Source: CAVRQM01 sp963723455
GTDB taxonomy: Bacteria; Pseudomonadota; Alphaproteobacteria; Acetobacterales; Acetobacteraceae
Reading direction: 5' to 3'
Assembly (NCBI GenBank): GCA_963723455.1
Contig: CAVRQM010000005.1
Span: 558,001 to 622,000 of the forward strand
DNA length: 64,000 bases
The notes below the pieces were generated by a model, which had not been told where the DNA came from, ran no database searches, and was given only the letters and a program-made list of their open reading frames with translations. A program made the translations under genes and the position numbers. Positions 42,669 to 51,778 of this stretch are shown in pieces; the stretch's first letter is position 1, and each line of letters starts with the position of its first letter.

Positions 42669-45140
42669 ATGAGGATGCCTGACTTGCGAACTCATCAATC
42701 CCTGTTCCGGCTGTCCGCGGCGGTGGCGATTGGCGGTCTGATGTTCGGGCCGCTGTCCGCCGGGGTGGCACAGGCGCAGAACGCCGCCCAGCCGCCCGCC
42801 GCAGCGCCCCCTGGGGCGCCTCCAAGTGAGGCGGCTGGAGGCGGTGATCCGCCGGCGCGGGTCGGACGGCTGGCCAGCCTGGCCGGCACGGTGTCCTTCC
42901 ACACCGCCGATCAGACCCAGTGGGAAGCGGCGACGCTGAACTACCCGGTGACCTCGGGCAACGCCTTCTGGACCGAGCCGCAGGCGCAGGCGGCGATTGA
43001 GGTCGGCGCGACCCATATCGCGCTGAACGAGCAGACCGAGTTCGACGTTGACACGCTCGACGACACGGCGATGGCGGCCACCGAGCCGCAGGGCGAGATC
43101 TACCTGCGCATCCCCTCGGTGTTCCAGGGCGAGACCTACACCATCGTCACCCCGCGCGGGTCGGTGGCGATCAATGCGGTGGGGCGGTTCGGCATCGTCG
43201 CCGGCGACACCGACACGCCGACCTCGGTGACCGTGGTCGAGGGCTCGGCGCAGATCACCGGCCCCAATCTGTCGCTGACGGTGGGCGCGCACCAGACCGC
43301 GACCATCACCGGCTCGGACACGTTCCAGGGCAGCGTCGGGGCGGAGGCCGACGACCCGTTCCTGACCGCGCAACTGCAGGCCGAACAGCCGCCCCCGGCC
43401 CAGGCGCAGGCGAGCGCCACCACGACCGCGAGCTATACGCCGCCGCCGGCGGTGCAGGAGATGACCGGCTCGTACGACCTGCAGACCCAGGGCAGCTGGT
43501 CGCAGACGCAGGATTATGGCGAGGTCTGGTATCCGCCCGTGCAGAACGACTGGGTGCCGTATCGCGACGGGCACTGGGGCTACGTCGCGCCCTGGGGCTG
43601 GACGTGGGTGGACAATTCGTCCTGGGGGTTCGCGCCGTTCCACTATGGCCGCTGGATCCAGGAGGGCAATCGCTGGGGCTGGACCCCGGGCGAGATCGCG
43701 GCGGGTGGCCCGGGCTACTATCAGCCGACCTATGCCCCGGCGCTGGTCAGCTTCGTGGGCATCGGCGCGGCGGTGGCTGTCGGCGCGGCCGTCGGAGTCG
43801 CCGCCGGCCTGGCGCTGTCCGGCGGTTTCCGCGGCGATGTCGGCTGGGCGCCGCTCGGCTACCGCGACCCGTACATCCCGCCTTATTACGTCAGCCGCGG
43901 CTATCTCGGCCGGGTCAACGACCGCTACGTGCCGCGCACGACGTTGACCAATATCAGCAACAACTACACGCACATCTATAATAACAACCGCACCGTCAAC
44001 AATACGGTCATCAACAACTACTACGGCAAGACCGCCACCGCGCGGTTCGCCAATCCGCGGGCCGCGACCTTCGTTCCGGCGGCGACGCTGGCGCGCTCCG
44101 AGCCGGTCGCGCAGCGCGTGGTGCGCGTGACGCCGCAACAGCTGGCGCAGGCCCGGCCGATCGCCGCCGCCCCGGTGCGGCCCACCGCGCAGACGCTCGG
44201 CGCAACCCCGGCGGTGCTGCGGCGCGAGAACCCGGCCGCCGCCCGAGCCGCCCCGGTCGCCGCGCGTCCGGCAGCGCCGGGTCCGGCGGTGCGCCCGATG
44301 CCGGTGCGCGCCCCAGGCCAGCCCGGCCGCGCCGCCGCGCCGCCGCGGCCACCACTGGCGCCACGTCCGGCCAATGCTCCGCCGCGGCCCACGGTCCCGG
44401 CCGCCGGTCGTCCCGCCGCCGCGCCCGCCGCCGCTCGTCCCGGCGCGCCTGCTCCCGGCGCGCCTGCTCCGGGGACGCCTCGTCCGGGTGCGCCTCGTCC
44501 GGGGGCGCCTGCGCCGGCGGCGGCGCGTCCTGAACCGGGCCGCCCGAACGGCCTTCCGGCACTCGCCCCGCCGCATGCCGGTGTTCCGGCCGAGCGTCCA
44601 GGTGTCGCCCCGGGGCCGGCGATCGTGCCGCATCCCGGCGCCGCCGCTAACCCGGCGAGGCCCGCGCAGGGCGGGCCGGGCAGGCCACCGCTGCCCGCGC
44701 CGGGCAATCGGCCAGCAGCCCCGCCGGCTGGCCGCCCGGCAATCACCCCGCCGCCGGCCGCACGCCCGGCCCCGGCCCCGTCGCCCCGCCCGGCCCCAAC
44801 ACCGACGCCGCGTCCGGTGACGCCGCCGGCCGCCCGTCCGGCTCCGGCTCCGCGTCCCGCGCCGGCCCCCGCGCCGCGCCCGGCTCCTGCTCCGGCACCG
44901 CGTCCGGCACCGGCCCCGCGCCCCGCGCCGGCTCCGCGTCCAGCACCTGCCCCGCGCCCCGCGCCGTCTCCCCGCCCGGCCCCCGCGCCGCGACCGGCCC
45001 CGGCTCCCGCGCCCCGCCCGGCTCCCGCGCCGCGTCCTGCTCCCGCGCCGCGTCCTGCTCCCGAGCCGCGCCCGGCTCCCGCGCCGCGGCCCGCCCCGGC
45101 GCCGCATAGGGTGTGCCCGCCGGGCGCCAAGGCCTGCTGA
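42669..45140 (+). CDS. Large exported FecR/DUF6600 protein with Pro-Ala-Arg-rich tail
   Basis: About 823 residues (ATG 42669; the frame is open from a GTG at 42618). Signal peptide (LSAAVAIGGLMFGPLSAGVAQA). A FecR-like domain covers roughly residues 60-230 (ARVGRLASLAGTVSF ... TYTIVTPRGSVAINAVGRF). A DUF6600 segment follows: DWVPYRDGHWGYVAPWGWTW, SSWGFAPFHYGRW, and RWGWTPG. A hydrophobic Ala/Gly helix near residue 370, an Asn-rich stretch (TLTNISNNYTHIYNNN) and then about 430 residues dominated by Pro, Ala, Arg and Gly end in VCPPGAKAC with two Cys. Likely envelope or surface protein; no sigma factor or TonB receptor is nearby, so it is not a classical FecR regulator. Confidence 0.82.
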   Translation: MRMPDLRTHQSLFRLSAAVAIGGLMFGPLSAGVAQAQNAAQPPAAAPPGAPPSEAAGGGDPPARVGRLASLAGTVSFHTADQTQWEAATLNYPVTSGNAFWTEPQAQAAIEVGATHIALNEQTEFDVDTLDDTAMAATEPQGEIYLRIPSVFQGETYTIVTPRGSVAINAVGRFGIVAGDTDTPTSVTVVEGSAQITGPNLSLTVGAHQTATITGSDTFQGSVGAEADDPFLTAQLQAEQPPPAQAQASATTTASYTPPPAVQEMTGSYDLQTQGSWSQTQDYGEVWYPPVQNDWVPYRDGHWGYVAPWGWTWVDNSSWGFAPFHYGRWIQEGNRWGWTPGEIAAGGPGYYQPTYAPALVSFVGIGAAVAVGAAVGVAAGLALSGGFRGDVGWAPLGYRDPYIPPYYVSRGYLGRVNDRYVPRTTLTNISNNYTHIYNNNRTVNNTVINNYYGKTATARFANPRAATFVPAATLARSEPVAQRVVRVTPQQLAQARPIAAAPVRPTAQTLGATPAVLRRENPAAARAAPVAARPAAPGPAVRPMPVRAPGQPGRAAAPPRPPLAPRPANAPPRPTVPAAGRPAAAPAAARPGAPAPGAPAPGTPRPGAPRPGAPAPAAARPEPGRPNGLPALAPPHAGVPAERPGVAPGPAIVPHPGAAANPARPAQGGPGRPPLPAPGNRPAAPPAGRPAITPPPAARPAPAPSPRPAPTPTPRPVTPPAARPAPAPRPAPAPAPRPAPAPAPRPAPAPRPAPAPRPAPAPRPAPSPRPAPAPRPAPAPAPRPAPAPRPAPAPRPAPEPRPAPAPRPAPAPHRVCPPGAKAC
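44755..45110 (+). repeat. Low-complexity PAPRPAPA-coding repeat
   Basis: Imperfect repeats of 6-24 bases encoding units such as PAPRPAPAP, about twenty of them in a row, inside the 3' third of the DUF6600 gene. GC content is extreme. Because of this both strands stay open over long distances, which creates large false reading frames on the minus strand. Confidence 0.85.
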
Positions 45141-45147
45141 TGCGACG

Positions 45148-45178
45148 CCGGCGCGAGCCAACATCTGGTTCGCGCCGG
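45148..45178. terminator. Hairpin between convergent DUF6600 and acyl-CoA ligase genes
   Basis: CCGGCGCGAGCC (45148-45159) and GGTTCGCGCCGG (45167-45178) pair at 11 of 12 positions plus a G-T wobble, with a 7-base loop. No T run follows, so action as a bidirectional stop is plausible but unproven. Confidence 0.55.
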
Positions 45179-45197
45179 TGCGCACCGCGGTGTCCGG

Positions 45198-46925
45198 TCA
45201 GGCGAACAGCCGTTCGACCTCCGCCTGATGGGCACGCAGCACCAGGTGCCGTCGCACCTTCTGCGTGGCGGTCAGAAGGCCGTTTTCGATCGTGAAGGCC
45301 GGCACCGTGGCATGCCGTCGGATGCGTTCCGGAACCGCCAGGCGCTTGTTCACCTGCGCCACCGCCGATGCTACGGCGAGTTCGTCCGCGCCGTCCTCCG
45401 GCACGATCAGTGCTGCGACATTCGGGCGGCCATCGCCGAACACCACCGCTTGCGCGATCGGCGGCTCGGCCACCAGCAGCCCCTCCAGCCGGGCCGGCGC
45501 GATGTTTTCGCCGCCGGACAGGACGATCAGATCGCGCTTGCGGTCGGTGATGCGCAGATTGCCGTCCGGCTCGATCACCCCGACATCGCCGGTATGCAGC
45601 CAGCCGCCGCGGATCACCGCCGCGGTGTCGTCCGGCCGGCCCCAATAGCCGTCCATCACCAGATCGCCGCGCACCAGGATCTCGCCATCCCCGGCCAGCC
45701 GCAGATCGACGCCAGCCAGCGGGCGGCCCACGGTGTCGATGCGCGTCGCGTCCGGCGCGTTGGCCGAGATCACCGGCCCGGCCTCGGTCTGGCCATAGCC
45801 CTGCATCAGCGCGATGCCGAGCGCGCGGAAGAACCGGCCGACCTCCGGTTCCAGCCGCGCGCCGCCGGACATCGCGGCGCGGAACCGCCCGCCGAACCGC
45901 GCCCGCACTGTCCGGCGCACCAGCCGATCCAGGGCCGCATCCATCACCCGGTCGAGTGGCCCCAGGTGCTCGCCCTCGCTGCGGCATGTGCCGAGCGCGA
46001 TCGTCCGCGCGAACAAGGCACGCCGCCAGGCCGGCTGGCGATTGACCTGCGCCAGGATCCGGGCGCGGATCACGTCCAGCACGCGCGGGACCATCGTCAT
46101 GATGGTGGGCTGCACCGCCAGCATGTCGGCCGCCAGATGCTCGACCCCGCGCGCATAGGCGACCTCGGTGCCGATGCTGAGCAGGAAGAACTGCCCTGCC
46201 GTGTGCTCGTAGCTGTGCGACAGCGGCAGGAACGACAGATACACCTCGCGTCTCAGCCGCAGCGTGCGCAGCAGCTCGAACGCGCCGCGGCAGTTGGCCA
46301 GAATGGCCCGGTGCGGCAGCATCACCCCCTTCGGCGCGCCGCCGGTGCCAGAGGTGTAGATGATGCAGGCCAGCGCCGAGGCGGGGATCCGCGACGCCTC
46401 GGCCGCGATGTCGTCCGGCGCGCCGTCCGCACCCGCCGCCAGCCGCGACCAAGGCATCACGTTCGCGCCAGCCGGCCCGTCCGGATCAAGCGTTACAAGC
46501 AGATCGAGCGACCCGGCCTGCAGCACCCGCGCCGCCAGTGACGGGGTGGAGGCGATCGCCGCGACCGCGCCGCAATCGCGCAGGATGTGGGCGTGGTCGG
46601 CAACCGTATTGGTGACATAGGCCGGCACCGGCACTGCGCCGATGGCCAGCAGCGCGGTCTCGGCGATCGGGAACTCGGGGCGGTTCTCGCTTGCCATCAG
46701 CACCCGGTCGCCCGGCGCGACGCCGGCGGCGCGCAGTCCGCGGGCCGCCGCCGCAGCCAAGCGGGCGAACTGGCCCCAGGCCATCACCTGCCACGCCCCG
46801 TCGCGATGGAAGCGCAGCATCGGGCGGTCGGCCCATTGTGCGGCGCGGGAAAACATCAGCGCGGCCAGGTTCGGCCACTCCGGGTAGGTGTCCTCGTCGT
46901 CCTGCTGATGCACGTCCGTCGCCAC
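45198..46925 (-). CDS. AMP-dependent synthetase/long-chain acyl-CoA ligase
   Basis: 575 residues. Adenylate-forming enzyme: the P-loop reads YTSGTGGAPKGVML (second Thr replaced by Gly), then YGQTEAGP (A5), GWLHTGDVG (A7) and ITDRKRDLIVLSGGENI (A8). The A10 Lys region near the C-terminus is ATQKVRR. It activates a carboxylic acid, probably a long-chain fatty acid given the similarity to FadD15-type proteins, to its CoA ester. Divergent from pepF with 65 bases between starts. Confidence 0.9.
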   Translation of the reverse strand: MATDVHQQDDEDTYPEWPNLAALMFSRAAQWADRPMLRFHRDGAWQVMAWGQFARLAAAAARGLRAAGVAPGDRVLMASENRPEFPIAETALLAIGAVPVPAYVTNTVADHAHILRDCGAVAAIASTPSLAARVLQAGSLDLLVTLDPDGPAGANVMPWSRLAAGADGAPDDIAAEASRIPASALACIIYTSGTGGAPKGVMLPHRAILANCRGAFELLRTLRLRREVYLSFLPLSHSYEHTAGQFFLLSIGTEVAYARGVEHLAADMLAVQPTIMTMVPRVLDVIRARILAQVNRQPAWRRALFARTIALGTCRSEGEHLGPLDRVMDAALDRLVRRTVRARFGGRFRAAMSGGARLEPEVGRFFRALGIALMQGYGQTEAGPVISANAPDATRIDTVGRPLAGVDLRLAGDGEILVRGDLVMDGYWGRPDDTAAVIRGGWLHTGDVGVIEPDGNLRITDRKRDLIVLSGGENIAPARLEGLLVAEPPIAQAVVFGDGRPNVAALIVPEDGADELAVASAVAQVNKRLAVPERIRRHATVPAFTIENGLLTATQKVRRHLVLRAHQAEVERLFA

Positions 46926-46990
46926 CCCTGACCCCCGGCCGCTCGGGGCCTTTGACCTATGCGGCGCGCACCTTACATCGCAGGTGCGTC

Positions 46991-48802
46991 ATGGATAGGA
47001 CCGACATGCCCGACGGGAACGCCGCTGCCCCTGCCATTGCCGGCGAGTTGCCGCAATGGGATCTCTCAGACCTCTATCCCTCGCCTGACAGCCCGATCCT
47101 TGCCGCAGCCCTGGACGGGGCGGAGGCGGACGCGAAAGCCTTTGCCGCCGCGCATGGCGGGACGCTTGCGGGGCTGACCGGCCGCGCGCTTGCTGCCGCG
47201 CTCGTCGAGTACGAGCGGATCGAGGAGGTCCTGGGGCGCGTGATGTCCTATGCGCAGCTGCTGTTCAGCGGCGACAGCACGGATGCGACGATCGGCAAGT
47301 TCTATCAGTCGATGGGCGAGCGGGTTACCGCGATCAGCAGCCACCTGATCTTCTTCTCGCTGGAGCTGAACCGGATCGACGAGGCCGCGCTGGATGCCAA
47401 GCTGGCCGACCCCGCGCTGGCGCGCTGGCGGCCGTTCCTGGCCGATCTGCGGGTATTCCGCCCGCACCAGCTGTCCGACGACATCGAACGGCTGCTGCAC
47501 GAGAAGGAGGTGACCGGGCGCTCTGCCTGGTCGCGACTGTTCGACGAGACCATCGCTGGCATGACCGTGAGTCTGGGCGGCGAGGCGCTGACGGTGAGCG
47601 CCGCGCTGAACAAGCTGTCCGACCCCGACCGCGCCGTGCGTCGGGATGCTGCGCGCGCGATCGGGCTGGCGTTCGCCGGCAACATCCGCCTGTTTGCCCT
47701 GGTGACCAACACGCTCGCCAAGGACAAGGAAATCATCGACACCTGGCGTCGCTACCCGCGCCCGGGCAGCTATCGCAACCGCTCCAACATGGTCGAGGAC
47801 GAGGTGGTGGACGCGCTGGTGTCCGCCGTCACTGGCGACTATGCGCGGCTCTCGCATCGATACTACGCGATGAAGGCGCGCTGGCTGGGACTGGATCGCC
47901 TGCAACACTGGGACCGTAACGCGCCGCTGCCGGGTGACGACGACCGCCACATCGACTTCCCGGAGGCGCGCGACCGGGTGCTGGCGTCGTACCGCGCCTT
48001 CTCGCCCGAGCTGGCCGAGATCGGCGCACGGTTCTTCGAGCGGCCGTGGATCGACGCGCAGTTGCGTCCCGGCAAGTCCGGCGGGGCGTTCGCGCATCCC
48101 ACGGTGCCATCGGCGCATCCGTACCTCCTGCTCAACTATCACGGCCGCACCCGCGACGTGATGACCCTGGCGCACGAGCTGGGGCATGGCGTGCATCAGG
48201 TGCTGGCGGGCGAGAGGCAGGGCTATTTGATGTCCGGCACGCCGTTGACTCTGGCCGAGACCGCCAGCGTGTTCGGCGAGATGCTGACATTCCGCGCCCT
48301 GCTCGATGCCGAGCGTGATCCGGCGCGGCGACGCATCATGCTGGCCGGCAAGGTGGAGGACATGCTGAACACGGTGGTCCGCCAGACCGCGTTCTACCGC
48401 TTCGAGACGCTGCTGCACGACGAGCGACGCAGCGGCGAGGTGATGGCCGACCGTATCGGCGAGATCTGGATGCAGGTGCAGACGGAAAGCCTCGGGCCGG
48501 CGTTTACGTTCGATCCCGAGTATCGCGCATACTGGTCGTACGTTCCGCACTTCATTCACTCGCCGTTCTATGTGTACGCCTATGCGTTCGGCGACTGCCT
48601 GGTGAACGCGCTGTATGCGGTGTTCCAATCCGGGCATCCGGGGTTCGCGGCGAAGTATCTCGACATGCTGCGCGCCGGCGGCAGCAAGCGGCATCGCGAG
48701 TTGCTGGCCCCGTTCGGCCTGGATGCATCCGACCCGGCGTTCTGGCGGCGCGGACTGGATGTGATCTCCGGGTTCATCGACGAGCTGGAGACGGTGGCCT
48801 GA
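46991..48802 (+). CDS. M3-family oligoendopeptidase (PepF type)
   Basis: 603 residues from the ATG at 46991; a Met at 47006 with AGGA upstream would give 598. The zinc site is LAHELGHGVHQV (HExxH) with the third ligand Glu in LAETASVFGEM. The domain order (helical N-terminal lobe, catalytic C-terminal lobe) and length match PepF. It cleaves short peptides in the cytosol. The stop overlaps the start of the ABC1-kinase gene (TGATG). Confidence 0.92.
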   Translation: MDRTDMPDGNAAAPAIAGELPQWDLSDLYPSPDSPILAAALDGAEADAKAFAAAHGGTLAGLTGRALAAALVEYERIEEVLGRVMSYAQLLFSGDSTDATIGKFYQSMGERVTAISSHLIFFSLELNRIDEAALDAKLADPALARWRPFLADLRVFRPHQLSDDIERLLHEKEVTGRSAWSRLFDETIAGMTVSLGGEALTVSAALNKLSDPDRAVRRDAARAIGLAFAGNIRLFALVTNTLAKDKEIIDTWRRYPRPGSYRNRSNMVEDEVVDALVSAVTGDYARLSHRYYAMKARWLGLDRLQHWDRNAPLPGDDDRHIDFPEARDRVLASYRAFSPELAEIGARFFERPWIDAQLRPGKSGGAFAHPTVPSAHPYLLLNYHGRTRDVMTLAHELGHGVHQVLAGERQGYLMSGTPLTLAETASVFGEMLTFRALLDAERDPARRRIMLAGKVEDMLNTVVRQTAFYRFETLLHDERRSGEVMADRIGEIWMQVQTESLGPAFTFDPEYRAYWSYVPHFIHSPFYVYAYAFGDCLVNALYAVFQSGHPGFAAKYLDMLRAGGSKRHRELLAPFGLDASDPAFWRRGLDVISGFIDELETVA

Positions 48803-50160
48803 TGCCCGCCCGCGAGGAGGACCGCGGCAATTTCCTGGGCGAGGTGCGACGCATCGCGCGCACCTCCGGCGCGGTCGGCGGCATCGCCGCGCGCGTGGTC
48901 GGCAACCGGGCGTTCGGCATCAAGACCGACCGCGCCGCGCATGCCGAGGATCTGAAGGCCATTCTCGGCGGCCTGAAGGGGCCGCTGATGAAGGTGGCGC
49001 AGTTCCTGTCCACCGTGCCGGACGCGCTGCCGCCGGAATACGCCGAGGAGCTGGCAAATCTGCAGGCCAATGCGCCGCCGATGGGCTGGGCGTTCGTGCG
49101 CCGGCGCATGGTGCACGAACTGGGGCCGGACTGGGAAAGCCGGTTCCGCCAGTTCGGCCGCGAGGCCGCCGCCGCCGCCAGCCTCGGTCAGGTGCATCGC
49201 GCCGTCCTGCCGGACGGCACCGACGTCGCGTGCAAGCTGCAATACCCGGACATGCCGAGCACGGTCGATGCCGACCTGCGCCAGTTGCGTCTCGGCCTCT
49301 CGCTGTACCGGCGCATGGACAACACCATCCAGCAGGAGGACGTGTACGAGGAGCTGGCGGAACGGCTGCGCGAGGAGCTGGACTACACGCGCGAGGCGGC
49401 GCAGATGCGGCTGTACGGCATCATGCTGGGCGGAGAGCCGACCGTGCATGTGCCGAGCCCGGTCGGCGACTACTCGACCCGCCGGCTGCTGACCGCGACG
49501 TGGCTGGACGGGCGCGCGGTGATGGCGCGACTGGCCGAGGATCCGCCGCTGGAGGAACGCAACCGCATCGCCGAGGGACTGTTCCGCGCCTGGTACGTGC
49601 CGCTGTACCGCTACGGCGTGATCCACGGCGATCCGCATCTGGGCAACTACCAGGTGCGCCCCGACGGCAGCGTGAACCTGTTCGACTTCGGCGCGATCCG
49701 GGTGTTCCGACCGCATTTCATCCAGGGCGTGATCGACCTGTTCCATGCGGTGCGCGACAGCGACGATGACCTTGCGTTCCACGCTTACAGCAGCTGGGGC
49801 TTCTTGGACATGACGCGCGAGAAGATGGCGGTGCTGAACGAGTGGGCGCGCTTCCTGTACGAGCCGCTGTTGCAGGACCGGGTACGCCGCATCCAGGAGA
49901 CCAACGATCCGCAATACGGCCGCGCGGTCGCCGAGCGCGTCCATGCCGGGCTGAAGCGCGTCGGCGGCGTGCGCCCGCCGCGCGAGTTCGTGCTGATGGA
50001 TCGCAGCGCGATCGGGCTGGGAAGCGTGTTCCTCCGTCTCGGGGCCGAGCTGAACTGGTCGCGCATGTTCCAGTCGCTGGTCGCTGATTTCGATGCGCAA
50101 GTCCTGGCGGACCGGCAGGCGGCCGCGCTCGCCGAGGCCGGAGTGCCAGTCGCGCCCTAG
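48802..50160 (+). CDS. ABC1/UbiB-family atypical kinase
   Basis: 452 residues. The family-specific K-x-x-Q region (LKGPLMKVAQFLSTVPD), the Ala-rich loop that replaces the Gly-rich loop (AAAASLGQVHRAVL), the catalytic HGDPHLGNY and metal-binding LFDFGAI are all visible. Members help ubiquinone synthesis or lipid homeostasis and act mostly as ATPases. No other ubiquinone genes are nearby. Coupled by overlap to pepF upstream. Confidence 0.92.
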   Translation: MPAREEDRGNFLGEVRRIARTSGAVGGIAARVVGNRAFGIKTDRAAHAEDLKAILGGLKGPLMKVAQFLSTVPDALPPEYAEELANLQANAPPMGWAFVRRRMVHELGPDWESRFRQFGREAAAAASLGQVHRAVLPDGTDVACKLQYPDMPSTVDADLRQLRLGLSLYRRMDNTIQQEDVYEELAERLREELDYTREAAQMRLYGIMLGGEPTVHVPSPVGDYSTRRLLTATWLDGRAVMARLAEDPPLEERNRIAEGLFRAWYVPLYRYGVIHGDPHLGNYQVRPDGSVNLFDFGAIRVFRPHFIQGVIDLFHAVRDSDDDLAFHAYSSWGFLDMTREKMAVLNEWARFLYEPLLQDRVRRIQETNDPQYGRAVAERVHAGLKRVGGVRPPREFVLMDRSAIGLGSVFLRLGAELNWSRMFQSLVADFDAQVLADRQAAALAEAGVPVAP

Positions 50161-50191
50161 CTCTTGCGGGGTGCGCCACGCCTGGGCATGA

Positions 50192-50210
50192 TCCCGCCAA
50201 CAGGGCGGGA
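50192..50210 (+). promoter_or_regulatory. Hairpin overlapping the pntAA ribosome-binding site
   Basis: TCCCGCC (50192-50198) pairs with GGCGGGA (50204-50210) around a 5-base loop. The right arm contains part of the GGGAGGG Shine-Dalgarno stretch that lies just before the ATG at 50219, so folding would limit initiation. Confidence 0.4.
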
Positions 50211-50218
50211 GGGTAAGC

Positions 50219-51358
50219 ATGCGCCTTGCGGTGCTGCGTGAACGGGGCGAGGCGGAGCATCGGGTCGCTGCGACCCCGGAAACAGTCAGGAAGCTGACGG
50301 CGCTCGGCATCCAGGTCGCGGTCGAGGCAGGCGCCGGGTCGGGTGCGTCGATCAGCGATGCCGATTTCCAGGCGGCCGGATCCGAGTTCGCCGGCGATGC
50401 GTCAGCGGCGCTGGCCGGGGCGAACATCGTGCTCGCGGTGGGGGCGCCCGCGCCGGAGCAGCTCGCGCTGATGCCGCGCGGCTCTCTGCTGCTGTGCATC
50501 GCGAACGCTCATGCCGAGCCGGACGCGGTCGCCGCCTATGCGCGGGCCGGCATCGACGTGGTGGCGATGGAACTGCTGCCGCGCATCACCCGCGCGCAGT
50601 CGATGGATGTGCTGTCGAGCCAAGCCAATCTTGCCGGCTATCGCGGCGTGATCGAGGCCGCCGCCGCCTTCGAGCGTGGGTTTCCAATGATGATGACGGC
50701 CGCCGGCACGGTGCCCCCGGCGCGTGTGTTCGTGGTGGGCGCGGGCGTAGCCGGGCTGCAGGCCATCGCCACGGCCCGTCGCCTGGGCGCGCAGGTCTCG
50801 GCCACCGACGTGCGTCCGGCCGCCAAGGAGGAAATCAAGTCGCTGGGCGCCAGCTTCGTGGGCGTCGAGGACGAGGAGACCAAGGGGCAGACCGGGGCCT
50901 ACGCCAAGGAAATGAGCGAGGCTTTCCGTGCCAAGCAGGCGGAGTTGATGGCCGCCACGGTGGCCAAGAACGATCTGGTGATCTGCACCGCGCTGGTGCA
51001 GGGCCGGCGCGCGCCGGTGATCGTCACGCAGGCGATGGTCGCGGCGATGAAGCCAGGCAGCGTGGTGGTCGATCTGGCGGCCGATGCGGGCGGCAATTGC
51101 GCCGCGACCCGGCCAGGCGAGTCCATCGTCACCGAAAACGGGGTGCGCGTGCTCGGCTGGCGCAACTGGCCCGGGCGCATCGCCGTCGCGGCAAGCCAGC
51201 TTTACGCGCGCAACCTGCTGACGTTCATCTCGACGTTCTGGGACAAGGAGTTGGGCGCACCAAAGCTGCCCGAGACCGACGAGATCGTGCGGGGCGTGCT
51301 GCTGACCCGTGGCGGCGCCGTGATCCACCCGCTGTTTCAGCCCGCCCACGCCGCGTAA
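50219..51358 (+). CDS. pntAA: NAD(P) transhydrogenase subunit alpha, soluble part (PntAA)
   Basis: 379 residues: the NAD(H)-binding dI domain. It starts MRLAVLRERGEAEHRVAATPETV, contains the Rossmann loop VVGAGVAGLQAIATARRLGA and ends before any membrane helix, which identifies the split alpha subunit found in many alphaproteobacteria. With PntAB and PntB it forms the proton-driven enzyme that makes NADPH from NADH. Start at 50219; pntAB follows 12 bases later. Confidence 0.96.
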   Translation: MRLAVLRERGEAEHRVAATPETVRKLTALGIQVAVEAGAGSGASISDADFQAAGSEFAGDASAALAGANIVLAVGAPAPEQLALMPRGSLLLCIANAHAEPDAVAAYARAGIDVVAMELLPRITRAQSMDVLSSQANLAGYRGVIEAAAAFERGFPMMMTAAGTVPPARVFVVGAGVAGLQAIATARRLGAQVSATDVRPAAKEEIKSLGASFVGVEDEETKGQTGAYAKEMSEAFRAKQAELMAATVAKNDLVICTALVQGRRAPVIVTQAMVAAMKPGSVVVDLAADAGGNCAATRPGESIVTENGVRVLGWRNWPGRIAVAASQLYARNLLTFISTFWDKELGAPKLPETDEIVRGVLLTRGGAVIHPLFQPAHAA

Positions 51359-51370
51359 CCGGAGACCGCA

Positions 51371-51778
51371 ATGACCCAGGAGCAGATCGCCAACCAGGCG
51401 GCGGATCTCGCCGCGCGCGCCAACGCGCTGGCTGAGGCGGCGCGGACGGCGACTGTGAGCGCAGTACACGTCGCAGGTGTCGTCGAGCCGTTCGTGTTCC
51501 TTCTGGCGGTGTTCCTGATGGCCTGCTTCGTCGGGTACTACGTCGTGTGGAACGTGACGCCGGCGCTGCACTCGCCGCTGATGAGCGTCACTAACGCCAT
51601 CTCCTCGGTCATCATCGTCGGCGCGATGCTCGCGACCGGGCTGGCGCTGTCCGGCTGGTCGCAGTTCTTCGGCTTCGTTGCGGTCACCCTGGCCAGCGTC
51701 AACATCTTCGGCGGATTTCTGGTCACCCGGCGGATGTTGTCGATGTTCAAGCGACGCGACGCAAAGGGGCGCGCCTGA
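51371..51778 (+). CDS. pntAB: NAD(P) transhydrogenase subunit alpha, membrane part (PntAB)
   Basis: 135 residues. A polar N-terminal region of about 35 residues is followed by three or four membrane helices, with the family motifs GYYVVWNVTPALHSPLMSVTNAIS and NIFGGFLVTRRMLSMF. Part of the proton channel (dII). The stop codon overlaps the start of pntB (TGATG). Confidence 0.96.
   Translation: MTQEQIANQAADLAARANALAEAARTATVSAVHVAGVVEPFVFLLAVFLMACFVGYYVVWNVTPALHSPLMSVTNAISSVIIVGAMLATGLALSGWSQFFGFVAVTLASVNIFGGFLVTRRMLSMFKRRDAKGRA

Noticed and set aside
42474..45185. 903-codon open frame on the minus strand opposite the DUF6600 gene, and a 404-codon one in another frame
   Set aside because: Composed almost only of Arg, Gly and Ala; caused by the GC-rich repeat of the real gene. 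The plus-strand frame has signal peptide and known domains.
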